Of a stretch of 64,000 bases of DNA, positions 9,761 to 21,166 are shown in pieces. How positions within the stretch are numbered: the stretch's first letter is position 1; each line of letters starts with the position of its first letter. Below the pieces are notes generated by a model that ran no database searches, was not told where the DNA came from, and saw nothing but the letters and a program-made list of their open reading frames with translations. Made by a program: the position numbers and the translations under genes. The stretch comes from Bursaphelenchus xylophilus (lineage: Eukaryota; Nematoda; Chromadorea; Rhabditida; Aphelenchoididae), in contig CAJFCV020000002.1 of assembly GCA_904066235.2 (NCBI GenBank), positions 434,001 to 498,000 of the forward strand. The letters run 5' to 3'.

Positions 9761-10480
9761 ACTTGACGGGTTTCTCTTCCACTGATCTCATCTATAATAA
9801 AGATTCTGATATTCGATAAAATTTCTGGATTTGGAAGAAGCCGTCGCTTACAAAAAGCGATTTTTTTGGCGATTAAGAAGTAGTCGGAAAATCAGCATGG
9901 CTTTTTATGAACATACAAAAAAGTTAGATGGAATATTGGTGATGAATTTTGAGTCATAAAGGAACATAATAGAGAAATTTAAGGTCAAAGTTGATGACAA
10001 TTTAGATGTCTATTGATGATTATACTTTCTTTATGACTCAAAAAGTTTTTGGACTTTATGAAATTTGTTTTCAACAAGTAAATCCCGAAATTTAAACTGG
10101 AAAGGGCTATCTAAAGTTGGCTTTTACCGAAAATTTATGTATAATAATATTTGTGTAGCTTCTAAAACTTTTGCGTCCTGTTTTTGCCCGTAAAAGATGA
10201 CATCGCAAACCGTCCTTTTATTTATAATTTTGGATTAGAGCTAAATTAGTGTAATCTGTTCCAAATATGGTAAACGATACCTCAAACGAAAGCCTGAGAT
10301 ATCAGCTACAAAATGATATTAATATTTCGAAATTTCACCATCGCTGGTCTTTTTTAGAGACTTTTTTTTGGAGGTCTCAAGAGTTAATTTTGGGCGAAAT
10401 TAAGCTGCTGTACAACACGTCCACAGCGGTTCAATTGCAGTTGACCTACCTGCAGTTGACTGTTTAGATGTTTGGCTGTA
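9761..10480. other. intergenic, one small inverted repeat
   Basis: 3' flank of the galactosyltransferase gene and AT-rich DNA. An imperfect inverted pair TTTTGAGTCATAAAG (about 9948) and CTTTATGACTCAAAA (about 10030) may be another small hairpin element. No exon was recognised. Confidence 0.4.
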
Positions 10481-11187
10481 CAGTGGGGGACCTGACCCAG
10501 TGGCAAAAAACGTACCATTTTGCTTCCAGGAAGCATAAAAAATGTGCCAAAATACCTCCCTCTCCAAGTGAAAAAACTCACAGGGGAAGTACTCCAAGTG
10601 CGACGCTCAGATTTTGATGAAACTTGGCACAGATTTAGAATAATTTTTTCCAAGATATATGCGAGAATTCTAGCTCGCGCTTTGCAGAAACAACCGAGAT
10701 TTTTAGATCAAAAGTCGGCCAAAATTTATGACTTTTTGCCGAATTTCGGCTCGAAAAGTTTCGTGCTTATTTCAACCGTAAAGGATAATGTTTCTACAAA
10801 AAATCAAATTTTTCCACTCGAAACTGCCAAAGTTAGGGCCAAAAAGCGTGTTTTCTCTCTGACCGCTCTCCGCGTTTCGCATGCTCTCTCGGCGGCAAAA
10901 ATCGTTCGATATCTCGGCGGCGCCCGCAAAGCGCGAGCTAAAACTTTCAGGAATTGATATCTAGTCTATTCCCGACGTGTGTGCAAAATTTAAAGAAAAT
11001 CTGAGCGTCGCACTTGGAGTAATTCCCCTGTCGGATTTCAAAAGCGCGCCTGATCTTTTTGTGAGGAAAAAAGGCGCGCCCTTCAAAACGAAGCTTTCAC
11101 TTGGAGAGGGACGCGTTTCGCCACATTTTTGGTACTTCGCGGATGCAAAATGGTACGTTTTTTGCCACTGGAGTAGGTCCGTCACTG
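10481..11187. mobile_element. MITE family A copy 7, split by element B1
   Basis: The left arm 10481-10580 and the remainder 11031-11187 are continuous family A sequence once element B1 (10581-11030) is removed. TA flanks both ends. Confidence 0.9.
10581..11030. mobile_element. Element B1 (CAGGGGAAGT MITE) nested in family A
   Basis: Founder description of family B: about 450 bp, terminal inverted repeats CAGGGGAAGTACTCCAAGTG and inverse, no coding capacity, with inner blocks such as TCTCTGACCGCTCTCC and AAAGCGCGAGCTA. The flanks are TCA/TCG, consistent with a 3-bp target duplication. It is inserted in the left part of family A copy 7 and is therefore younger than it. Confidence 0.9.
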
Positions 11188-12371
11188 TATCATTCGCTCT
11201 AAAAAGCGCAGCCGAGAAAGTCAACGGTCAGAGTGACCAAGATAAGAGAGACCGCCGAAAAAATGTTAGAGAAGAAGCTTCAGAAAACCACTTCCCCATC
11301 TGAGAGAGTTGTTGAGGTGGTCAAAATAAAGCTGATGATATTGGTTATGATTAAAAGCGTAATGATTATTAACAGTAAGCTTGAAATGACTTTTATAATT
11401 CTCCACGCCTGTTGCATTTTTACACTTTTCTAAAGATCTCCGAACTTTGACCAGCCCCAGCGTTTTGCCGTTTACGTATTCCTTGAAAGGGTTGAACTCT
11501 CATCCGGAATATCCGATGGCCCACCTTCGGATGATGTTTTATTTATCTGAGGCTCCATTATACGTCGGGGTTTATTGTTTATGTGAAAGGTTATGGGTAA
11601 GAAACATAGGGTATCATGTTTTGTCGTATGTTCTCGTCATGAAGGATAGAGGAAAAGGCACATGGGTTTCCGGGAAAATGGGAGTTTTGGGAATGGCTCA
11701 AAATATATATATGTACATAATACTTTTAAAGTGTATTTAGAAAATACGGTAACCAGAAAGGCGGAAATTATGTTGCTTTAGTAATTCTAGGTTATTATTG
11801 ATAAGTTATTTTGTTTTGTAATGAAAAAATAGATTTTTCATATAACATGTAGAAGACACAGGGGAAACATGTTTATATCCCACATTGGATAAACACGGAA
11901 GGGATAAAGTTGGTGGAGATTTCATTATTTATCGGATAATCCGTCTTTGTCGTTCTGCGAAGTGACCATATCCGGAGAGCTAGCAAATTTGTTCCATTGT
12001 CAGAAAAACAGAATAACGTAACGACCAAAGTTTGGGGGTTAAATCAAAACTTAAAAATAAAGGTGATACATATAGGAAAGCACCGTTTAATCATAGCTTT
12101 TGTTTTTTCAAAACTCGAAAACATGGTCAAAAAGAAATACTTTTTATGCTGCTTCCCCGAACAGTCCTCGGTTTATGTGATGTACCAGTTCCTTTGCTAA
12201 GCACGCGCTAAAACTTTCGGGGACTGATTTGAATATATACATACCTATGTACGTATATGTATACTTATATGAGCTACTTAGAGTGAAAATCTCAAATTGA
12301 AGAAAACGAAAAGATTACACTTAGAACATTTCCTTTGTAAATAACTTTACATACGATGTTTATAGGGCAGT
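11188..12371. other. intergenic, nothing supported
   Basis: About 1.2 kb of AT-rich sequence. Reading frames at 11233-11433 and 11447-11740 are open, but I see no homology or splice context for them. Confidence 0.4.
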
Positions 12372-12430
12372 ATAACACTTCCCGGATGCAAAATGGTACG
12401 TTTTTTGCCGCTGGATCAGGCCCGCCACTG
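12372..12430. mobile_element. MITE family A, right-end remnant
   Basis: Only the terminal 59 bp of one arm remains (ACTTCCCGGATGCAAAATGG to CACTG), followed by TA. Confidence 0.8.
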
Positions 12431-12782
12431 TACAACAAACAACAAGCTATAATTCTACAACAAAACTTGTCTATAATGAACAATTTTAAAGGCCAGAGCT
12501 GGAATAACCACTTCTACACATATAACTATACTATAACTTTTCTTCTTCCTTATAGAACATTTCTTTATTGTGTGGGGGTAAAAGGGACGATCATACACCA
12601 TGTGAAAACAAAGACTGTATTATTTTATTCCTGTTCATCTTCAACCAAGACGAGAGAGATAACGGGAGAGAACCGAGAGAGAGAGTGCAGAAAATTTGGT
12701 GATAAAATACGCCGGCATCCGCACACGCCGTCCGCATTCCGTAGGCCGTGCATCCATAAAGACTTGTTGTTATTTGGGGGAG
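12431..12782. other. 3' flank of the FLP gene, nothing else seen
   Basis: AT-rich downstream flank of the minus-strand neuropeptide gene. No exon or repeat was recognised. Confidence 0.35.
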
Positions 12783-14093
12783 TTATTGAGTGTTAAAGTC
12801 GGCGTGCTCGTAGCCATCGTACGCCGGCGGCGACCGCTTGCCGAACCGAATAAACGTGGGCTTTCCGTTGGAGCGACTGGCGCGGTATAACCGATAACTG
12901 TTCTGGTCGTTCAGCCGGTACAGGGCCTTCAGGATGTTCTCTCGCTTCTGGAAATGAGGGGAATTGAATTTTTGGACAGTAAAATGTATCAAAATAAATT
13001 GAATTTTGTCAAGGAAGTGGCGCAAGTACGACCCACAGAGCTGCTTTAAAATTTGCATACTTTTTCTGGAATTGATGCGACTCAGTTTGCCTAGGTCCAC
13101 ACACCAATTCCAGAAAGTTTTAGCTCCCTTTTTGCGGCAGCAGCTGGGATATTCGACGACTAAAAAAATGCGGAGAGCCGTGAGGGAAGAAAGCGCCTTT
13201 TTGCCCATGTTTCTGCCAATTGCCCGTAGAAAAAGTTGATTCTTTTTGTGGAAAAAGAAAAATTATCTTCTGACAATAGGATGTACAGTAGCGGACCTGA
13301 TCCAATGGCCAAAAACGTATCATTTTGTATCCGGAAAGCTACAAAAATGTGGCAAAATACCTCCCTCTCCAAGTGAAAAAACTCCGTTTTGAAGGCCTCT
13401 CCCTCACAAAAAGATCGGGCGCGCTTTTGAAATCGGAATGTTACAAAAAGACCTATAAATTTATGAAAAATCAAACCTACAGTGGGGGACCTGATCCAGT
13501 GCAAAAAACGTATCATTTTGCATCCGGGAAGTATCAAAAATGCCCTCACTGTAACATGTTGCGCATTTTTATAGAAAAATTTTCAGAAAAGTGACAAATT
13601 TCCATCAGCTTTCAAACCAAAAGTCTCGGTCGTTTCTGCAAAGCGCGCACTCCAAATCTCGGATTTGTTTTTGGGAACGCTGAATTACCTCTTTCCTCGC
13701 AATGGCCTGATTAGGACCGTCTGTAATTCAAATCTAATTTCTTGCATTTTTTGTACCTTAATTTGCATGTTATTGTGTAAAAACTGTCTGGAAAATAACT
13801 AAATCATTTCCGAGTCTGTATGCACTCTTCAAGTTCAAAACTTTTGCAGGAAATTTTGCGCTCTTTTCCTTCCAAAAACCCTTGTTTTCCTGCCAAAGGA
13901 ACTGCCACTATTTACAATTAGCGAATCTTTTGAGTGTGAAGTCGAAAACAGAAGCCCGTCTTCCCTGTTTGCTTTCAAGGATGGGCCCCAATAAAGGTAA
14001 TTTCCTTACCGCCGTCTCCTCATCGCTGATGCATTCGGCCAGAACGCCCAACATCAGGAGAATCCCCACCACGCGCTGCACCGTGCACTTCAT
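12783..14093 (-). CDS. FMRFamide-like neuropeptide (FLP) precursor, single KPTFIRFamide-type peptide
   Basis: Two exons on the minus strand, 14093..14010 and 12947..12783, joined in phase 0, give 82 residues. Exon 1 encodes a clean signal peptide (VVGILLMLGVLAECISD). Exon 2 encodes KRENILKALYRLNDQ.., then SNGKPTFIRFGKR, then an acidic tail. FIRFG-KR is the classic FLP signature: cleavage at the dibasic KR, and glycine used for C-terminal amidation. The mature N-terminus is not fixed by a dibasic site; SR or GK are possible cuts. The peptide resembles the KPSFVRFa/PTFIRFa class of nematode FLPs (flp-9/flp-4 like), so no symbol is assigned. An acceptor TTTTTCAG (14108-14101) lies 7 nt upstream of the ATG, as for spliced-leader addition. 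The 1.06-kb intron contains two truncated family A copies. Confidence 0.82.
13080..13250. repeat. family B-like degenerate fragment
   Basis: GTTTTAGCTC..GCGGCAGCAGCTGGGATATTCGACGA followed by a GGAGAGC..GAGG block matches the interior of element B in the B2 orientation, with many substitutions. It lies inside the FLP gene intron. Confidence 0.55.
13286..13429. mobile_element. MITE family A copy 9, right half lost
   Basis: TA-flanked left end. The sequence stops after the GC-rich centre (GGGCGCGCTTTTGAAATCGG). Confidence 0.8.
13480..13551. mobile_element. MITE family A copy 10, 72-bp deletion product
   Basis: Left terminal 60 bp fused directly to the terminal CACTG, with TA on both sides. 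An extreme internal deletion that keeps both tips. Confidence 0.8.
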
Positions 14094-14100
14094 CCCTTCT

Positions 14101-14108
14101 CTGAAAAA
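14101..14108 (-). promoter_or_regulatory. probable trans-splice acceptor of the FLP gene
   Basis: TTTTTCAG on the minus strand, 7 nt before the start codon, with no upstream coding exon. A 5'-UTR intron is the alternative. Confidence 0.5.
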
Positions 14109-14175
14109 CAGGATTTTTTTTGTGGAGGAGGATTGGAAAATAGCGAAAAATTTGGTTCAACGGAACCCTTTTACA

Positions 14176-14399
14176 CAGTGAAAGACCTGCTCCAGTGGCA
14201 AGAAACGTACCATTTTGCATCCGGGAAGTATCAAAAATTTGGCAAAATGCTTCCCTCTCCAAGTGGAAAAGCTCAGGGAAAGAACGCGCCCTTCAAAACC
14301 AAGTCTTTTCACTTGGAAAGGGAAGCATTTTGCCACATTTTTGATCCCTTCCGGATGCGAAATGGTACGTTTTTTGCCACTGGATCAGGCCCCCGACTG
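14176..14399. mobile_element. MITE family A copy 11
   Basis: Upstream of the FLP gene. Left tip CAGTGAAAGACCTGCTCCAG. The GC-rich centre is shortened and flanked by CAAGTGGAAAAGCTCAGGG. Confidence 0.85.
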
Positions 14400-14636
14400 T
14401 AGCGAACACGGAAGAATTATAGTCATCACAATGAATGGGACGTAATCTACAGGGAACATCAATGGTATTTTGAGGAGGAGGGGCTTTAGTTTTGATGGAT
14501 TTTAGATATAATAAGTCATAAATAAAAGATGGAAATATTGAAAAATATATCCGTGAGGATGACTTAATGAATAAAATAGTTTTGCCATTGAAGTCAGGCA
14601 TAGAGAAATGGCGGATTGAAAAACCACATTTATGTA

Positions 14637-14892
14637 CAGTCAGGGACCTGATCTAGTGGCAAAAAACGTATCATTTTGCATCTGGGAAGCAGCAAAAATG
14701 TGGCAAAATGCCTCCCTCTCCAACTAAAAAAAACTCTGTTTTGAACTGCGCGCCCTTTCTCTCAAAAATAGAGTGGGTGCGCTTTTGGAATCGAAGTTTT
14801 TTCACTTGGAGAGGGAGGTATTTTGCCACATTTTTGATACTTCCCGGATGCAAAATGTTACGTTTTTGGGCAATGGATCAGGTCCGCCGCTG
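14637..14892. mobile_element. MITE family A copy 12
   Basis: Full-length, TA-flanked. The centre includes GAGTGGGTGCGC in place of the usual GAGCGGGCGCGC. Confidence 0.85.
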
Positions 14893-16868
14893 TACATCTA
14901 GAAACTATTTTTCATTGTAAAATACAAAGCCTCTCCGGCTTCTTTAACCTCTCCGACTCAATAGAAAAAGTTGTAGAACCTCTCTAGTAAACTGTAACAC
15001 GCTGAACACAACACTTGAACTAAAGGCTGACAGCCAAGTGATTGCCCGAATATTTAGCGGAGTAATTGACAAGTACAATCCGATAGCCTAATTCGTAGTT
15101 AATTTGGAGCGAGTGTGGACAACAAAAAATCTGTTCGTTGAACTGGAAAGCGGCGACTGTAAGCAAGAGTGGGGCTGGGTAAATATGTAGGGCCATGCGT
15201 GGAGAATTTGATACAAAAGTCGTAAACAACTAGCGTGTCTGTGAGAAATCGGCTAGACATAAAAAAGAGTTGTCTAATGACAGCCTCTAATTCTTTTTTT
15301 CATCCAACGACTTAGCCTATAAGTCGTTAGATGACATGTAGACATGACTGGAGATCACACTTAAAATTCAGTTACATCCAATAAACAAGAGGAAGAAAAA
15401 AGAGTTTTGTTACTACAACATGAGCGACTCTCGTGCACTAATCCAAACGTATCACCGGGGTTAATTACGATAATGCACTAGGGAAAAAACATTCGCAAAA
15501 CATCACCAACATAAGGAGCATAACTCTGGGAACACTTCCTCTGGAAAACGCTTATATAGGACAAGAAAAACAAGATAACTTTTAGTGCAACTCATATGTG
15601 AGCTGACGATCTTCTAGAGCATCTAAAAAACGACAAGCCCTAGTAGCGGCGTATTTAGTATCATCATTTTTTCTTTCAACGGGCTGTTTTAAAATCCAGG
15701 GTGACAAATAAAAAATGCAACTTCTTTCATGGGTCCTGCCGCGAAAACTTTTAGGTGCAGCGAAATACTTTTCATACCATTAAATTCTCGGTGTTTTTCT
15801 GTCCTAGTCTTTTGATTTTCATGCCCATATCGATTGATTATCATCTTTGTTTTGAGTGTCAAACATAGGGACCCCGATATTCAAGTCTCCGATTTCTGAG
15901 ATCTCTGTGGAGGCATGCCTATGTATTAGAAGATTTTACACTTTATACCGCTCTCTAGACAGCCAAAATTTGCTTATCTTTCAAATGTCTTTCAACTATT
16001 AGATGAGTAATTCTAGAACTGGATCTTCTGAAGATTATATTTTTTTCGCCTCCTCGGAAAAAATATAATCAAACCTCTGCACGAAGACTAATTGTAAGCA
16101 AAAACCGAAAGATTTATGCGTTCTGGTGTTCGCTGTGGTTTATTTTGCCTAACAAATTGAGTCTTCGGACCTTCGAAAAAGCTCGTCATGGACAGTTCAC
16201 GTCATAAGGGAGCTTGTTGTACAGAGAGCTCAATGTAAAGCTACAAAAAGTCTGTATATCCTACTGCTGTACTCTCGACTTGTACCGACCTTGAACGCCT
16301 TAAAAATCGTCATCCAGAAGACTCCCAATACCGTACTCCAATCTCCCAAAAAATGAAAAGCGAACAGAAAAGAAAAGTCACGATGTCGCTGAACAAAAGG
16401 GAAAATTTCGAAAACAAAAAATTCCAATTCGAAATCCATTTCCGATGACAATGAACGTTACGGTAAGAAACACAAAGGACTTAATGCCCCGCGGCCTATT
16501 CCGGATGAATTCGGCGAAAAAGGTTTAATGAAAAAGCTGGACCAGGAATGCTGCGGCCACAAAAAGGGTGGCCATAAAAGTGGGCGGAGCCAAACGGAGA
16601 ATTCGGATTAATACTTTTAGATGGACTTGAGAGAAGTGGGAGTGCTATGGAACCACGACTTAAAATCGCAAAGACATGTGCAGGTTGAACTGTACAACTC
16701 TTTCCAGGAAGATGAGGAATAAGTAAATAAATAATTGGAAGTATAACAGAGTGTAGACGGAGAAAAACAAAGTCGAAGAATAGGAACGGTGTGCGCCTGG
16801 AATACAATGGGAACCTCGGTATGGAGGTCGGTGGAATTTTCCCATACAACCGACGCTGTCTATGTCTA
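14893..16868. other. 2-kb intergenic stretch, nothing supported
   Basis: Less repetitive than its surroundings. A short hairpin (ACGACTTAGCCTATAAGTCGT, 15308-15328) is the only structure I noted. No exon with splice signals was recognised on either strand. Confidence 0.35.
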
Positions 16869-17393
16869 CAGTGACGGACCTGATCCAGTGGCAAAAAACG
16901 TACCATTTTGCATCCGAAAAGTATCAAAAATGTGGCAAAATACCTCCCTCTCCAAGTGAAAAACCTCCGATTTTAAAAGCGCGCCCGCACGAAGTTTTTT
17001 CACTTGGAGAGGGAAGCATTTTGCCACATTTTTGAGGGCGCGCCTATTCCCTCACAACCAGAGCGGGCGCACGTCAAAGAAGTGAAAAAACAAGGTATCT
17101 CGGATCATTGACTTTTGACGAAATGTCGCTAAATTATCGAGTCACAAAAGAAAACTTTCCCAGAGAAAAAAGTTTTTTTTCGAGAAACATGTTAAAAATT
17201 ATGTGGCACTTCGCAAAAAATGAATGATCCGAGATTCCCTGCTTTTTCAATTTTCTGAAAGAATTTTTTTGACGTGGGGCGCGCTTTTGAAATCTGAGTT
17301 TTTTCACTAGGAGAGGGAGGTATTTTGCCACATTTTTGATACTTCCCGGATGCAAAATGATACGTTTTTGCCACTGGATCAGGTTCCCCACTG
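16869..17393. mobile_element. MITE family A copy 13, rearranged, with nested element J
   Basis: TA-flanked family A ends. The left part contains a full left arm plus a second centre/right-arm piece (16988-17072), then an unrelated palindrome (element J), then the right arm (17276-17393). Confidence 0.8.
17072..17275. mobile_element. Element J: small palindrome inside family A copy 13
   Basis: Inverted repeats GTCAAAGAAGTG..ATCTCGGATCATT and inverse, about 50 bp each, with ends ACGTCAA/TTGACGT that resemble element H. Its borders are approximate. Confidence 0.55.
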
Positions 17394-18254
17394 TATGGCG
17401 AGCAATTTCAGAGATCTCAAGAGTCAACTTCCAGCCGACACGGGCTGCAAAAAGGCGAAACCCTTACAATAAAAATAATTTTTTAGTCCTTTCCTTGTGG
17501 TGGCCAAATCTGTTATACAACAGGAAATGCTTTTATGAAGCTTTTTACGACAATTCCAAACGTCTCGGTTTACAAAAGAACTCGGTGTTTTTAGATAGCA
17601 AAAAATCGAAAATTTCTTGCGATTGTCAGCGTGGAAACTTTGTTGTATCTTCACTGGCTTGTTTTCGTCTGTAAAGGCAAGTGTTGCTACAAAAAGCCAA
17701 GTTTTTCTTTACGCAATTTGCAAAGAAACGGCAGAGAAACGTTTTAACGACACTCTCTGCATTACCTAGATTAGTTTCTCGGCAAAAGATGCACCTAATT
17801 TCCAGCAAAATCCAAAATTTTCCTGCTAAAACTCAGTTAAACTTAATGAGCAACCAACGTTAAATTTAGCCAAGAGAAATCGAGGTTAATGGGGCCTTCA
17901 ACGTGTTTATGAGGTCTGGACATTAAGCCCCATGAAAGGGAGTTTAATCGACAAAAACATGTTGGTGTTTTCGGTCCAAAAAACAAACATGGAGGATCAG
18001 AAGGATCAGAGTTTGGATAGTGAAAATGGGGAGTGCCAAAAAGCCTTTTCAGCAGTCACGTTTCAAATTCCGTTAGGAAACGGATGAATTTTTGCGGGAA
18101 GTTGCAAGTGAGAAACGGCTTTCGTTCGTCCGAGTTCGTTAAAAGCAGAATCTTTTTGTCATTGTTAGACATCAAAATGCACGATTCTGGCACAATTTAG
18201 AACAGCACAAATCTTCTGACACTCTCATCTTATACTGGTAACCCTATTATAATA
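17394..18254. other. intergenic, possibly a decayed repeat
   Basis: No gene seen. CTCGGTGTTTTTAGATAGCA near 17581 faintly recalls the interior of element B, but too weakly to annotate. Confidence 0.35.
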
Positions 18255-18503
18255 CAGTGGCGGACCTGATCCAGTGGCAAAAAAAGTACCATTTTGCTTC
18301 CAGGAAGTATCAAAAAATGTAGCAAAATGCCTCCCTCTCCAAGTGAAAAAACTCCGATTTCAAAAGCGCGCCCGCTCTTTTTGTGAGAGAAGCCCTTCAA
18401 AACAAAGTTTTTTCACTTGGAAAGGGAGGCATTTTGCCACATTTTTGATACTTCCCGGATGCAAAATGGTACGTTTTTTGCCACTGGATCAGGCCCCTCG
18501 CTG
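18255..18503. mobile_element. MITE family A copy 14
   Basis: Full-length, close to consensus, TA-flanked. The right tip reads GCTG in place of ACTG. Confidence 0.9.
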
Positions 18504-18588
18504 TAATATAAAAATGTTTTGTTAAAGTACCCGCTATATCCCGGTATATCTGACTTAAAATATCATATTACACTATACGTGTTCGATA

Positions 18589-18801
18589 CAGTCGGGACCC
18601 GATCTAGTGGCAAAAAACGTACCATTTTGAATGAAAAATGTGGCAAAATGCTTCCCTTTCCAAGTGAAAAAAACTTGGTTTTGAAGGGCGCGTTCTTTCC
18701 CTGAGCTTTTCCACTTGGAGAGGGAAGCATTTTGCCATATTTTTGACACTTCCCGAATGCAAAATGGTACGTTTTTTGCCACTGGATCAGGTCCCTCACT
18801 G
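18589..18801. mobile_element. MITE family A copy 15
   Basis: The left arm is shortened (GCATCCGGGAAGTATC missing); the right arm is complete. It lies 85 bp from copy 14. Confidence 0.85.
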
Positions 18802-19106
18802 TATCATAAAACCCCGAAAATAAAAGAAAACCCCACTTCTCCCATGTTCAAACACCCCAAAGAAAACCCCCAAGGCCTTCGTTGGTAGTCTGACCATTTC
18901 CGAATTTCATTCGTCCGCCCTATTAAATGTCTTACAGGAATAGATGCCAAAATATCCTGGGAAAATTTAGCGGCGTCTCGTTTGAAGTGTCATCGCTAAA
19001 TTGAGATTTTTAAAAATGACTCCAGAATGCGTGCATGGATTTATTCACGCATTGTAAAAATGGAAAAAAGTTGAACCTTCAAGAAATGAGGTCATTTTAG
19101 ATTATA
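18802..19106. other. intergenic, nothing seen
   Basis: About 300 bp between two family A copies without recognisable features. Confidence 0.35.
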
Positions 19107-19361
19107 TGGTGGCGGACCTGATCCATTGGTGAAAAAAGTACCATTTTTCATTCGGGAAGTATCAAAAATGTGGCAAAATGCTTCCCTCTCCGAGTAAAAG
19201 ACTCCGATTTCAAAAGCGCGCCCGCTCTTTTTGTGAGGGAAAGGGCGCGCAGTTCAAAACGGAGTTTTTTAGTTGGAGAGGGAGGCATTTTGCCACATTT
19301 TTGAAACTTCACAGATGCAAAATGATACGTTTTTTGCCATTGGATCAGGTGCCCCATTGCA
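19107..19361. mobile_element. MITE family A copy 16
   Basis: Both tips are mutated (left TGGTGGCGGACCTGATCC, right GGTGCCCCATTG). The arms are otherwise intact. Confidence 0.85.
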
Positions 19362-19639
19362 CAGTCAAGCTTTGCTATAACAAAAACTGCGTTTACTGGG
19401 CAATTTGAGATTTCTTGAGAGTAGATCTTGTGTCAAGATGATGAGAACGAAACCCTTCTATATAACCAATAAATTTGTTTGTCAATTTGCGGTTTGTTGT
19501 ACAGGGTTTCAATGCTGGAAACTTAAAAAAAAATTTTTTTTTGAAGGATTGCTTTACTTTGATATTGTGAAAGTAATATTGATTAGAAGCCGTGGAATGA
19601 GGCACATAAGCTTACAATTAGGCTGTTATTTCCATAAAA

Positions 19640-19890
19640 CTGCATTCCTGGAAGTTTTTGCTCGCGCTTTGCCGGGGTCGCCGTCATTCAACCTGAGGCC
19701 GAAAGAGTGCGAAAAGCGGTTATACAACGTCACTTTTGGCTATATGTATCTTTGACACTACCGAGCGAAAAAATCGATTTTTTTGTGGAAACGTTTCCCC
19801 TTGTGGCAGAAATAGATATGAAAATTCCCATGCCCAAATTTTCCAAAAAAGCTTTCCAACTTTCGATCTAAAAATATTTTTTTTACTATG
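19640..19890. repeat. family B-like degenerate copy
   Basis: TTTTTGCTCGCGCTTTGCCGG, then GTGGAAACG..GAAATAGATATGAAA and CAACTTTCGATCTAAAAATA occur in the same order as in element B2, with heavy divergence and no terminal repeats. Confidence 0.55.
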
Positions 19891-20777
19891 TCTGCATTTG
19901 CAGGGCCGTATTACAATTAAAAATTGAATGCCAAATAAGCCTCTAGAGCCCACACAGACTCAAATTGTCTCCATTGTGGCCTCTCGTTTACGTCAGATTC
20001 CACGGATGTTACAAGGAAGGTCTGCAAGAAATCACAAAAAAAAAGACTTCCTGGACATTTTTTTTGGACTTTCTAGAGTCCATTTGCACTGCTTTCAAAT
20101 TTCAAGACCATACTTTTGCTTGCGTGTTCATTAAAATTACACTGCAAAAGTGCAGGTCTTTGGGATCGTGATTTTGTAATGAGATTTTTAAGAAATGACG
20201 GAGAACCATAACAGGGTTGAAGCACGTTTGGCATTCCATTTTTTTATTTCAAATAATCCATCAAAAACCACAGTAACATACCATGTTTTTGATGACAAAT
20301 CCTAATTTTCATATTTTCGTATAATATTTCAATATTCAAATTTCTCGGCAAAATAGCAGGCTCTCCGAGGGAACTTATTCCAAATTCAAGTTATAAAAAG
20401 CTCGTTAACACGAAACCCTTTGCAACCCGTAAAAATGCATTTCGGAGAATTCTTATGACCCCCAAAACATGGCCTTAGGGCATTAATGGTACGAGCAGGA
20501 CGGCAAGCACGATTACAACATCGAATTTGGATGTAAAATACGAACCCGGATTTGGGACTAGACTTGTAGTAAAATGATCAATTTATTACAATTTGAGAGC
20601 GAAAAAAGTGCAATTTCAAGAAATAAACGGCATTATTATTTATTACAATTAAAAATATGATTTTTGGAAAAGTGAAAAATGTTTGAAATTTTCATCGAAA
20701 AAATATTGCTAACATACGCTAATCCAGAGTAAAATATAACTTTTGCCATATCTCTAATTTGCTGCTCAAAATTAAAT
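19891..20777. other. intergenic, nothing supported
   Basis: AT-rich sequence without recognisable exons, RNA genes or family-A-type repeats. Confidence 0.35.
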
Positions 20778-21130
20778 TTATAGCATACCACTAGTCGTTC
20801 CAGAAAGTGCGTAGATTTTTTGGGCCTTTTTTCGCACCGCAAAGTGCAAGTTTCCCGTTCCCCCGCGATCCTTTTCGAAACATTTTGCACTGTGCAATTT
20901 CATTTCGTGCGCCCAAAATCCGCGCCGACCCCGTTGAGAAAAGCTTGTGTCGCAGCGACAAGAAAAATTCACAGTGCGCTGCGACACCGCACAGTGCAAA
21001 AACAGTGTTTTGAAAAGGGTAAACAACGCACAGTGCGCTCTTCTTTCGCACCCCGCCAAATTTTTATCGCGCGACACCTCGTCGCAACGCCGAATTCATG
21101 CGCCCGCACGGTGCGAAAACATGTCAAGAA
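20778..21130. repeat. GC-rich island of short palindromes
   Basis: A compact block dense in GCACTGTGC/GCACAGTGC and TCGCAC/GTGCGA words, unlike the AT-rich surroundings. It recalls the core of element G (TGCACTGTGCA, GTCGCG). Long open frames occur here in several phases, as expected for GC-rich DNA, and none has splice context. It may be the interior of an unidentified element. Confidence 0.45.
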
Positions 21131-21166
21131 TTTTTGGGAAAAAAGTCTTCAGATCTCTTGATTTCA

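Noticed and set aside
20791..21161. Long overlapping frames in the GC-rich island
   Set aside because: Open in several phases on both strands because stop codons are rare in GC-rich palindromic sequence; no splice sites or homology.
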